From Roseovarius sp. (GTDB lineage: Bacteria > Pseudomonadota > Alphaproteobacteria > Rhodobacterales > Rhodobacteraceae): a stretch of DNA of 13,756 nt. Each line of letters begins with the position of its first letter. Within the stretch, counting starts at the first letter, position 1. Positions 5,867 through 12,870 of this stretch are shown here, piece after piece. The position numbers and the translations under genes were made by a program. The stretch lies in NCBI GenBank assembly GCA_021767845.1, contig JAASSQ010000054.1, positions 1-13,756 on the forward strand, written 5' to 3'. The notes under the pieces were generated by a model, which saw only the letters and a list, made by a program, of their open reading frames with translations, was not told the DNA's origin and did not search any database.

Positions 5867-7666
5867 ATGACGGATCGAAAACTGCGCATCGGATGCGCCT
5901 CAGGATTCTGGGGTGATACACCCGAAGCGGTCGGCCAATTGGTCTCTCGGGGCGAGATCGACTATCTGGTGTTTGATTATCTGGCCGAGGTGACGATGTC
6001 GCTGATGGCGCGGGCAAGAGCCAAGTCACCCGAGGCGGGGTTCGCCCCGGATTTTGTCAAGGCACTGACGCCCTTGCTGGCGGAAATCAAGCGCAAGGGC
6101 ATCAAGGTAGTGGCCAATGCCGGCGGGGTGAACCCGCGCGGCTGCCGCGACGCGCTGGCCAAGGCAGCCGAGGCGGCGGGTATCGATATCTCGATCGGTG
6201 TGGTGCTGGGCGACGACCTGCTGGATCAGGCCGACGAGATTCGCGCCAGCGGCGTGACGGAGATGTTCTCGGGTACTGCATTCCCTGATGAGATCTGGAG
6301 CATGAACGCCTATCTGGGTGCCCGCCCCATCGCCACGGCGCTGGATGCCGGGGCCGAGATCGTGATCACCGGGCGCTGCGCCGACAGCGCAGTGGCGCTT
6401 GGCCCCCTGATGCACGAGTTTGGCTGGAAGGACGATGATTGGGACAAGCTCAGCCAGGGCTCGCTGGCCGGCCACCTGATCGAATGCGGGCCGCAAGGGA
6501 CCGGCGGTAATTTCACCGACTGGCAGGACGTGCCGGGGTGGGACGACATGGGCATGCCTATCGTCGAGGTCGCCGGGGACGGCAGCTTTGTCATGACCAA
6601 GACCGCCGATACGGGCGGGCTGGTCGTGCCCGGGTCGGTCGGCGAGCAGATGCTCTATGAAATCGGCGATCCGCGGGGCTACCTGTTGCCCGATGTGATT
6701 TGCGACTGGTCTGAGGTCACGCTTGAACAGGTCGGCCCTGATCGGGTGTTGGTGAAGGGCGGCAAAGGCCTGGGCCGCACCGGAAGCTACAAGGTGTCGG
6801 CGACCCATGCCGATGGCTGGCGTGCGGTCTCCACCCTGACGCTGGCTGCGATTGATGCGCCTGCCAAGGCCGAGCGGGTCGGCGAGGCGATCCTGACGCG
6901 CTGCCGCCGGATTTTCCGCGACAAGAACCTGGGCGACTTTCGGCAGGTCAGCGTCGAGGTGCTGGGGGCCGAGGCCGCCTATGGCCCCAATGCGCGTGCG
7001 CAAACCCGCGAGGTGGTGCTCAAGATCGGCGCGGTACATGATGACCGCCACGCAATGAACGTCTTTGCCAGCGAGATCGCGCCCATGGCCATTTCCACGG
7101 CGCAGGGTCTGACCGGCTTCTTCGCCGGGCGGCCCAAAGTGCAGCCGCTGGTGCGTCTGTTCTCGTTCCTGCAGCTCAAGGCCGACACTCCCGTTGCCGT
7201 CGAGGTGGACGGAAAGGAGGTGCCCGTCACCATCGCTGACGAGGCGGTCCGGCTGGATCCGCCTGCTTTGCCGTCGGTGGAAAGCCGGGAAGCCGGTTCC
7301 GACGCAGTCAATGTGCGGCTGGTCGATCTGGCCTGGGGCCGCTCCGGCGACAAGGGAGACATCGCCAATATCGCCATCCTGGCGCGCAAGCCGGACTACC
7401 TGCCCTATATCCGGTCTGCTCTCACCGAAGAGACGGTGAAAAGCTATTTTGCCCATCTGTGCGAAGGACCGGTAGAGCGGTTCGACTTGCCGGGGAGCCA
7501 TTCGCTGAACTTCTTGCTGCACGAATCTCTTGGTGGCGGGGGTATCGCGTCGGTAAGGATAGACCCGCAGGGCAAGGGCTTTGCGCAGATGCTGCTCGAC
7601 ATCGAGATACCTGTGCCGACCGATCTAGCCGCGCGCGACGGGCTGACTGCCTCGGGCTCGAGCTGA
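5867..7666 (+). CDS. atuA: AtuA-family protein, two-domain (DUF1446 plus C-terminal AtuA-like domain)
   Basis: This 599-residue protein is recognisable as the acyclic terpene utilisation AtuA family. The N-terminal part (about 5-450) has GCASGFWGD near 9-17, ANAGGVNPRGCRDAL near 83-97, GRCADSAVALGPL at 169-181 and GDPRGYLLPD at 267-276. A C-terminal domain (about 480-585) starts with LAWGRSGDKGDIANIAILAR and ends before a low-complexity tail; in other bacteria it can be a separate small protein, so this is a fusion form. No signal peptide or membrane segment is seen. The biochemical activity of AtuA has not been settled as far as I know. It sits 21 bases after the AtuE-like gene, with GGGGAGGAGAAG before the ATG, and 12 bases before the biotin carboxylase, so it should act in the same pathway. 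Confidence 0.9.
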   Translation: MTDRKLRIGCASGFWGDTPEAVGQLVSRGEIDYLVFDYLAEVTMSLMARARAKSPEAGFAPDFVKALTPLLAEIKRKGIKVVANAGGVNPRGCRDALAKAAEAAGIDISIGVVLGDDLLDQADEIRASGVTEMFSGTAFPDEIWSMNAYLGARPIATALDAGAEIVITGRCADSAVALGPLMHEFGWKDDDWDKLSQGSLAGHLIECGPQGTGGNFTDWQDVPGWDDMGMPIVEVAGDGSFVMTKTADTGGLVVPGSVGEQMLYEIGDPRGYLLPDVICDWSEVTLEQVGPDRVLVKGGKGLGRTGSYKVSATHADGWRAVSTLTLAAIDAPAKAERVGEAILTRCRRIFRDKNLGDFRQVSVEVLGAEAAYGPNARAQTREVVLKIGAVHDDRHAMNVFASEIAPMAISTAQGLTGFFAGRPKVQPLVRLFSFLQLKADTPVAVEVDGKEVPVTIADEAVRLDPPALPSVESREAGSDAVNVRLVDLAWGRSGDKGDIANIAILARKPDYLPYIRSALTEETVKSYFAHLCEGPVERFDLPGSHSLNFLLHESLGGGGIASVRIDPQGKGFAQMLLDIEIPVPTDLAARDGLTASGSS

Positions 7667-7678
7667 AAGGACAATTCC

Positions 7679-9148
7679 ATGAGCATTTCAAAACTGCTTG
7701 TCGCCAATCGGGGAGAGATCGCAGCGCGCGTCCTGCGCACCGCCAAGGCGCGCGGGGTGGCCACTGCGGTTTTGCGCCATGCCTCCGAGCAGCAGGGGCC
7801 GGCCCATCTGATTGCCGACGAGGTTGTGACCATCGAGGGCCCTACGCCCGTCGCCGCCTATCTCGACATTCCTCAGATTGTCGAGGTGGCCCAAAAGATA
7901 GGTGCGGACGCGGTGCACCCCGGCTATGGCTTCCTGTCGGAAAACGCCGCCTTCGTGGCCGCTCTGGAAGAAGCGGGTGTGACCTTCGTCGGCCCGACAT
8001 CCGAGGTCATCGACCTTATGGGCGACAAGGTTCGCGCGCGCGCCTTTGTGGAGGAGCACGGCTTCCCCGTCGCGCCCTCGGCGATCGAGGATGACGACCC
8101 CGCAAGTTTCGTCGAACGCTCTCGCGCCGTGGGCTATCCGCTGCTGATCAAGCCCTCGGCGGGTGGCGGCGGCAAGGGGATGCGCGTCGTGCGCGAGGAC
8201 AAAGCGCTGGAATCCGAAATCGAGACCGCACGCCGCGAAGGCGAGCGCTACTTCGGCGACGGGCGGCTGTTTGTCGAACGCTATATCGAGCGCCCGCGCC
8301 ACATCGAGGTGCAGGTGATGGGCGACGGGCAGGGCAACGTCGTGCATTTCTGGGAGCGGGAATGCTCAATCCAGCGCCGCTTTCAGAAGATCATCGAGGA
8401 GACGCCGTCTCCGGCGCTCAGCCCCGAGCAGCGGCAGGAGATCTGCGACACCGCCGCCGGGATTGCCCGCGCTGTCAACTATCGCGGTGCCGGGACAGTC
8501 GAGTTCATCTATGCTCAGGACGGTGCCTTCTATTTCCTGGAAATGAATACCCGCCTCCAGGTCGAACACCCCGTGACCGAGATGGTGACCGGGTTTGATC
8601 TTGTCGCCGAACAACTTCGCATCGCGGCGGGTGAGGGGCTGAGCGCCGTCCAGGATGACATTCGTCAGACCGGCCATTCGATCGAACTGCGCATCTGCGC
8701 CGAGGATGCAACGGAGGATTTCCGCCCCGCGATCGGGGATATCCTTCTACTGGACGAACCCGAAGGCGAGGGCGTGCGCGTGGACAGCGGTATTCTGGAC
8801 GGCGGCAAGGTGACGACCGATTTCGACCCGATGCTGTCCAAGCTGATCGTGTACGGGCCGGACCGGGCGGAGGCCATCGCCCGTGCTCGGCACGCGGTGC
8901 AAAACTACGTGGTCCTCGGGGTGACGACCAACACCGGCTATCTCGATGCGATCCTGGCCCATCCCGATTTCGCGTCGGGCGATGTCTCGACCGGGTTTCT
9001 GGCCGAGCAGGCCGAGACGCTGACTGCATCGGGTGAGGATGTGAACGACCTGCTCATGGCGGTCGCGGCCCTGTCTGACGAACGGCTGGTGGCCGAAGTG
9101 ATGCAGATACCGGAGGTACACCGCAGAATAGGTGGGTGGAGAAACTGA
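7679..9148 (+). CDS. Acyl-CoA carboxylase biotin carboxylase subunit (no carrier domain)
   Basis: ATP-grasp biotin carboxylase of 489 residues. It has the N-terminal LLVANRGEIAARV, HPGYGFLSEN near 79-88, the glycine-rich ATP loop KPSAGGGGKGM (158-168), HIEVQVMGD, ERECSIQRR, and EMNTRLQVEHPVTE carrying the metal- and biotin-site residues. It carboxylates carrier-bound biotin using ATP and bicarbonate. The region after the first strands (LRHASEQQGPAHLIADE) differs from the more common YSDAD-type sequence. Alpha subunits of 3-methylcrotonyl- and geranyl-CoA carboxylases (LiuD, AtuF) normally continue into BT and biotinyl domains. This one stops at IGGWRN, and those domains follow as a separate gene in the -1 frame. 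The TGA overlaps the next ATG (TGATG). AAAGGA precedes the start. Confidence 0.93.
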   Translation: MSISKLLVANRGEIAARVLRTAKARGVATAVLRHASEQQGPAHLIADEVVTIEGPTPVAAYLDIPQIVEVAQKIGADAVHPGYGFLSENAAFVAALEEAGVTFVGPTSEVIDLMGDKVRARAFVEEHGFPVAPSAIEDDDPASFVERSRAVGYPLLIKPSAGGGGKGMRVVREDKALESEIETARREGERYFGDGRLFVERYIERPRHIEVQVMGDGQGNVVHFWERECSIQRRFQKIIEETPSPALSPEQRQEICDTAAGIARAVNYRGAGTVEFIYAQDGAFYFLEMNTRLQVEHPVTEMVTGFDLVAEQLRIAAGEGLSAVQDDIRQTGHSIELRICAEDATEDFRPAIGDILLLDEPEGEGVRVDSGILDGGKVTTDFDPMLSKLIVYGPDRAEAIARARHAVQNYVVLGVTTNTGYLDAILAHPDFASGDVSTGFLAEQAETLTASGEDVNDLLMAVAALSDERLVAEVMQIPEVHRRIGGWRN

Positions 9149-9651
9149 TGCGCAGGATATTTCAGATCGCCGACAATGAGGCCGAATGCTGGCTCACCCA
9201 TGATGGCAGGAGCTTTATCCTGAACACACCCGACAACGCGCTTTCCTGCCAGTTGGACCCCTCGGGCCGTCCTGGCGGTTATGTGCTGAAGGCGCGGCGG
9301 GGTGTGCATGAATTGCGCCTGGCCGTTGGGCCCGAGGCGACATTCGTGCATATGAACGGGCGTACCTTCGAGGTTGGGCGGGTCGATCCCGCCGAACGCC
9401 TGGCCGGACGCGATGGCGCTACCGGGGATGATCGTCTGCTGGCGCCGATGCCGGGCGTTGTCGTTTCGGTGGCGGTTAAACCCGGCGACGTCGTTACCGA
9501 GGGCCAGCCGCTTCTTGTCATTGAAAGCATGAAGCTTGAAACCACCCTGACCGCGCCCCGCGACGGTGTGATTGCCGAAATGCCGTTTGCCGAGGGTGAC
9601 AGTTTCGGGCTGAAGGACGTTCTTGCCCAGCTGGCCCCGGAGGAGGAGTGA
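9148..9651 (+). CDS. Biotin carboxyl carrier subunit with BT-like N-terminus
   Basis: Small protein of 167 residues with two parts. Residues 1-90 look like the beta-rich BT linker domain of methylcrotonyl/geranyl-CoA carboxylase alpha chains (FVHMNGRTFEVGRVD near 66-80). Residues 95-165 are a biotinyl domain: LLAPMPGVVVSV, VKPGDVVTEGQ and the lysine site ESMKLE, with Lys129 as the biotin attachment residue. The usual AMKM is SMKL here. The ATG at 9148 is chosen over GTG 9136 because GGTGGGTGGAG lies just upstream of it and it forms a TGATG overlap with the biotin carboxylase stop. Together with that subunit (489 + 167 residues) it adds up to a standard single-chain alpha subunit. It shuttles carboxybiotin to the carboxyltransferase encoded next. 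Confidence 0.9.
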   Translation: MRRIFQIADNEAECWLTHDGRSFILNTPDNALSCQLDPSGRPGGYVLKARRGVHELRLAVGPEATFVHMNGRTFEVGRVDPAERLAGRDGATGDDRLLAPMPGVVVSVAVKPGDVVTEGQPLLVIESMKLETTLTAPRDGVIAEMPFAEGDSFGLKDVLAQLAPEEE

Positions 9652-9653
9652 GA

Positions 9654-11261
9654 ATGCGCCGGATTGAAAGTCAGATCGACACCAATGCCGCCGACTACAA
9701 GGCAAACTATGCGGCCATGTCCGAACGGCTGAAGGAGTTTCATGCCCGCCAGAACGCAGCGCGTTTCGAGCGGCCCCAACGCGACATCGACCGCCTGGCC
9801 CGGCAGAACAAGCTGGGCGTGCGTGAGCGGCTGGAGCTGCTGCTGGACCCTGGTACGCCATTCCTGGAGTTTTCCACCCTCGCCGCCTGTCGCGAATATG
9901 ACGGCGCGGTGCCCGGTGCCGCCGTGGTGACGGGCATCGGCATCGTGCAGGGCCGCGAGGTCGCCATTCATGCCAATGACGCCAGCGTCAAGGGCGGTGC
10001 CTGGTATCCGCATACTGTGAAGAAGATCGTGCGGCTTTTGGATGTCGCGCTGGAGAACCGCCTGCCGGTCATCCACATCTGCGACAGCGCCGGCGGCTTC
10101 CTGCCGCTGCAGCACGGCGTCTTTCCCGACCGGTATCTGGGCGGGCGGGTGTTTCGCAATCAGGTCAAGCTGAGCCAGGCCAACATTCCGCAGGTGGCCA
10201 TCGTTGGCGGGCATTGCACCGCGGGTGGCGCCTATGTACCGACGCTGAGCGACTACAACATCATCATCGAAGGCACCGGGGCCATTTTCCTTGGGGGGCC
10301 ACCGCTGGTGAAGGCCGCAACGGGCGAAGAGGTCGGCGTGCAGGAACTTGGCGGGGCGGTCATGCACACCTCGGTCTCGGGCACGGGTGACTATCGCGCC
10401 GCAACCGAACAGCACGCCTTTTCACTGGCGCGCGAGATTGTCAGCCAATGGACGCGACCGCCGAAGACGATCATCGAAACCGCCGCCTATGAAGAGCCTT
10501 ACTACGACCCCAAAGAGCTTTATGGGATCATTCCCAAGGACCGGAAAACCCAGTTCGACATGCGCGAAGTTCTTGCCCGGATCGTGGACGGCTCGCGCTT
10601 TCACGAATATCAGCCGGATTACGGCACCACGATGGTCTGCGGCTTTGCCCATATATGGGGCTACAAGGTGGGGATCCTTGCCAACAACGGGGTGCTGTTC
10701 AACGACAGCTCGCTCAAGGCCGCGCATTTCATGCAGCTGTGCAACCAGAACCGCACGCCTCTGGTCTTTTTCCAGAACATCACCGGCTACATGGTGGGCC
10801 GCGAGTACGAGGAACGCGGCATCGCCAAGGACGGTGCCAAGATGCTGATGGCGCAGGGCGGTTCGGTCGTGCCGAAATTTACCGTGATCGCCAATGCCTC
10901 CTACGGGGCCGGCAATTACGGCATGTGCGGGCGAGCCTGGGATGCGCGCACGCTGTTCATGTGGCCCCAGGCCGAAATCGGCGTGATGGGGGCGGATCAG
11001 GCCGCCAACACCATGGCCGACGTCAAGATCCGGCAGCTCGAACGCGAAGGTAAGGAACTGACCGAAGAGGAAATTGCCGCGATCCGGGAACCGGTACTGG
11101 AGAAATTCCGGCGCGATGTCGAAGCCTATACCTCAACCTCGGAGTTGTGGGACGACGGTCTCCTCGACCCGGCAGATACACGCAACGCGCTTGGCATGTC
11201 GATCTCCGCCTCGCTGAATGCACCAATCGACGATCCGCACTACGGAATCTTCCGACTGTGA
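9654..11261 (+). CDS. atuC: Acyl-CoA carboxylase carboxyltransferase, geranyl-CoA carboxylase beta-like
   Basis: Carboxyltransferase beta chain of 535 residues, the length of LiuB/AtuC proteins. It has paired crotonase-like halves: ICDSAGGFLP and GGHCTAGGAYVPTLSD in the N-half, NNGVLFNDSSLKAAHF and QNITGYMVGREYE in the C-half, ending NALGMSISASLNAPI. It transfers CO2 from carboxybiotin to the gamma-methyl branch of an enoyl-CoA. The loop DRYLGGRVFRNQ (159-170) has Gly163 where methylcrotonyl-CoA carboxylases have Phe (HFGR; Phe191 in human MCCB numbering, as I recall). Loss of that side chain is associated with the larger geranyl-CoA pocket. ATG 9654 is used because GGAGGAG ends six bases before it; the in-frame GTG 9648 overlaps that site. 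Last gene before a 400-bp gap. Confidence 0.85.
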   Translation: MRRIESQIDTNAADYKANYAAMSERLKEFHARQNAARFERPQRDIDRLARQNKLGVRERLELLLDPGTPFLEFSTLAACREYDGAVPGAAVVTGIGIVQGREVAIHANDASVKGGAWYPHTVKKIVRLLDVALENRLPVIHICDSAGGFLPLQHGVFPDRYLGGRVFRNQVKLSQANIPQVAIVGGHCTAGGAYVPTLSDYNIIIEGTGAIFLGGPPLVKAATGEEVGVQELGGAVMHTSVSGTGDYRAATEQHAFSLAREIVSQWTRPPKTIIETAAYEEPYYDPKELYGIIPKDRKTQFDMREVLARIVDGSRFHEYQPDYGTTMVCGFAHIWGYKVGILANNGVLFNDSSLKAAHFMQLCNQNRTPLVFFQNITGYMVGREYEERGIAKDGAKMLMAQGGSVVPKFTVIANASYGAGNYGMCGRAWDARTLFMWPQAEIGVMGADQAANTMADVKIRQLEREGKELTEEEIAAIREPVLEKFRRDVEAYTSTSELWDDGLLDPADTRNALGMSISASLNAPIDDPHYGIFRL

Positions 11262-11275
11262 CGGCTTGGGAGCCG
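11262..11275 (+). other. Short GC hairpin after the carboxyltransferase stop
   Basis: CGGCT-TGGG-AGCCG starts immediately after the TGA stop: a 5-bp GC-rich stem with a 4-base loop. No T-run follows, so it is at best a weak or Rho-assisted stop, or an RNA 3' end stabiliser. Confidence 0.25.
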
Positions 11276-11540
11276 GTGCGTCACGCCGCTGTCCGGCTGG
11301 GCTCGCTTCTGTTCGAGGGACGACGAACCCTGCGCAGCCCACCGGAGCAATCCGCATTCTGACCAGGCGCAGCTAGTGCATCAGGCCGCCTGCTGTGCCA
11401 CGCCGCTTGGATAGATACGGTGCCGGAAGTCTCGATCTCCGCAGGGCAAAGGAATGGACGATGCAATTGTCGTGCACATTGGCGCCGCCCGAAGACGCGG
11501 CACCAAAGGCATCAGTCGCCTGTCGGGAATTGGTATATGC
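11276..11540. other. Non-coding stretch, possible decayed acyl-CoA dehydrogenase fragment
   Basis: I see no convincing intact gene here. Short open frames on both strands lack ribosome binding sites and recognisable domains. On the + strand, 11435-11452 reads ISAGQR; after a one-base shift, the frame from 11454 reads MDDAIVVHIGAARRRGTKGIS and soon stops (TGA 11544-11546). This resembles the central 'ISAG..M.DNIVHLVLAR...GTKGIS' segment of the long (about 590-residue) acyl-CoA dehydrogenases. It may be a remnant of a deleted gene, but the match is short, needs a frameshift and could be chance. The rest holds no repeats or RNA genes that I can identify. Confidence 0.3.
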
Positions 11541-11545
11541 ACCTG

Positions 11546-11562
11546 ACGTCACGGTGTGACGT
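11546..11562. promoter_or_regulatory. Perfect 7-3-7 inverted repeat, probable operator
   Basis: ACGTCAC-GGT-GTGACGT is a perfect inverted repeat of 17 bp. It ends two bases before the -35 box of the thiolase promoter. The size and position fit a dimeric repressor or activator site (TetR- or GntR-like, for example). The left part lies within ACCTGACGTC, which also occurs in the divergent region at 5012-5021. The regulator is not in the window. Confidence 0.65.
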
Positions 11563-11564
11563 TG

Positions 11565-11594
11565 TTGACAGTTCCGGGCACCCGGAGATAAAAT
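11565..11594 (+). promoter_or_regulatory. Sigma70-like promoter for thiolase-SDR operon
   Basis: TTGACA (11565-11570, perfect -35) and TAAAAT (11589-11594, 5/6 -10) are separated by 18 bp. Transcription would begin near 11601, leaving a leader of about 60 bases before the thiolase ATG. This is the best promoter in the window, and it shows that the thiolase-SDR pair can be expressed apart from the carboxylase operon. Confidence 0.65.
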
Positions 11595-11661
11595 CTAACA
11601 AGTGGTAGAAAATGGCCTTGCGTGCGTCTCATGGCGGCCAGACCAACCAGGGGAGAGAGAG

Positions 11662-12846
11662 ATGACAGACAAAGCCTATGTTGCAGGCGTTGGGATGGTC
11701 CCGTTTCAGAAGCCGGGCAAATCCGAAAGTTACGATGTGATGGCAACGGCAGCCACCCGTTCTGCCCTGGCCGATGCGGGGCTGGACTATGACAAGGTCG
11801 AGCAGGCCTATGTTGGCTATGTCTATGGCGACAGCACCTGCGGTCAGCGCGCCTTGTACCAGGTCGGCATGACCGGCATCCCGGTTGTGAACGTGAACAA
11901 CAACTGCTCGACCGGATCGACCGCCTTGTTCCTGGCCCGCCAGGCCGTCGAAAGCGGCGCGGTGGACTGCGCTCTGGCGCTTGGGTTCGAGCAGATGCAG
12001 CCCGGCGCGATCGGCGCGATGTTCCATGATCGGGTCAGCCCATTTGCGGCGTTCGATGAGGAAACCGACGATCTGGTCGGCAACCCGGACATCCCGCTGG
12101 CGCTTCGGTATTTCGGCGGTGCGGGCAAGGCGCATATGGAGGAGTTCGGCACACCGCTGGAAACTTTCGCGAAAATCCGCGCCAAGGCCAGTCGGCATGC
12201 GGCCAAAAACCCGGTGGCCCTGTTCCGGCAGGAAGTGACGCCCGAAGATGTCATGGCCACGCAGGTCGTCTGGCCCGGCGTCATGACCAAGCTGATGGCC
12301 TGCCCGCCGACCTGTGGCGCAGCTGCGGCAATCATCTGTTCCAAGGCCTTTGCCGACAAGCACGGCCTCGACAGCTCAGTGCGGATTTCGGCGCAGGCCA
12401 TGACAACGGACGGCCCGGAAACCTTCGATGCGCATGACATGCGCGAGGTTGTCGGCTTTTCGATGGCCAAAAACGCTGCCGATCAGGTCTACGAGGCCGC
12501 TGGTATCGGACCGGAAGATGTGGATGTCGTCGAACTGCACGACTGTTTCGCCCATAACGAGCTGATCACCTACGAGGCGCTCGGCCTGTGCGGTCGCGGC
12601 GAGGCGGCGAAATTCGTTGACGATGGCGACAATACATATGGCGGGAAATACGTGACCAACCCGTCGGGCGGTCTTTTGTCCAAGGGCCATCCGCTCGGGG
12701 CAACCGGGCTTGCGCAATGCACCGAACTTGTGCAGCAGCTTCGCGGCCAGGCCGATGCGCGCCAGGTCGAGGGCGCGCGCCTGGCGCTCCAGCACAACCT
12801 GGGCCTCGGCGGGGCCTGTGTGACCACGCTTTATGAAAAAGCCTGA
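11662..12846 (+). CDS. SCP-x type thiolase (lipid-transfer protein-like acetyl-CoA acyltransferase)
   Basis: Thiolase-fold protein of 394 residues. It has NNNCSTGS with Cys82 as the acyl-accepting nucleophile, ELHDCFAHNE (291-300) holding the histidine and second cysteine typical of the SCP2-thiolase subgroup, GHPLGATG (342-349) with the C-terminal histidine, and GLGGAC near the end. Such enzymes cleave 3-oxoacyl-CoA, often branched or bulky, to acetyl- or propionyl-CoA plus a shorter acyl-CoA. It has only the thiolase portion; the C-terminal sterol-carrier domain of animal SCP-x is absent. The ATG at 11662 follows GGGGAGAGAGAG; an upstream in-frame start at 11602 would begin at the predicted transcription start and is rejected. 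It is first in a two-gene unit with the SDR, 24 bases apart. It would perform the thiolysis step after removal of the methyl branch. Confidence 0.9.
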   Translation: MTDKAYVAGVGMVPFQKPGKSESYDVMATAATRSALADAGLDYDKVEQAYVGYVYGDSTCGQRALYQVGMTGIPVVNVNNNCSTGSTALFLARQAVESGAVDCALALGFEQMQPGAIGAMFHDRVSPFAAFDEETDDLVGNPDIPLALRYFGGAGKAHMEEFGTPLETFAKIRAKASRHAAKNPVALFRQEVTPEDVMATQVVWPGVMTKLMACPPTCGAAAAIICSKAFADKHGLDSSVRISAQAMTTDGPETFDAHDMREVVGFSMAKNAADQVYEAAGIGPEDVDVVELHDCFAHNELITYEALGLCGRGEAAKFVDDGDNTYGGKYVTNPSGGLLSKGHPLGATGLAQCTELVQQLRGQADARQVEGARLALQHNLGLGGACVTTLYEKA

Positions 12847-12870
12847 CAGCGCCATTCGGGAGAATAGACC

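Noticed and set aside
6026..7522. 498-residue open frame on the minus strand
   Set aside because: It lies antisense to the clearly conserved AtuA gene, is rich in His, Arg, Gln and Gly, and shows no domain. Long antisense frames are expected in GC-rich DNA.
9136..9147. GTG start for the biotin carrier gene
   Set aside because: The ribosome binding site overlaps it; the ATG at 9148 has proper spacing.
9279..10415. 378-residue minus-strand open frame
   Set aside because: Shadow of the biotin carrier and carboxyltransferase genes; no family motifs.
5060..11261. Plain leucine-catabolism (liu, methylcrotonyl-CoA carboxylase) operon
   Set aside because: AtuA is present, no HMG-CoA lyase is present, and the carboxyltransferase lacks the MCC-type Phe. 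Not fully excluded without a tree.
11602..11661. Longer N-terminus for the thiolase (start at 11602)
   Set aside because: It would start at the predicted transcription start; the ATG at 11662 has GGGGAGAGAGAG upstream and begins the conserved family sequence.
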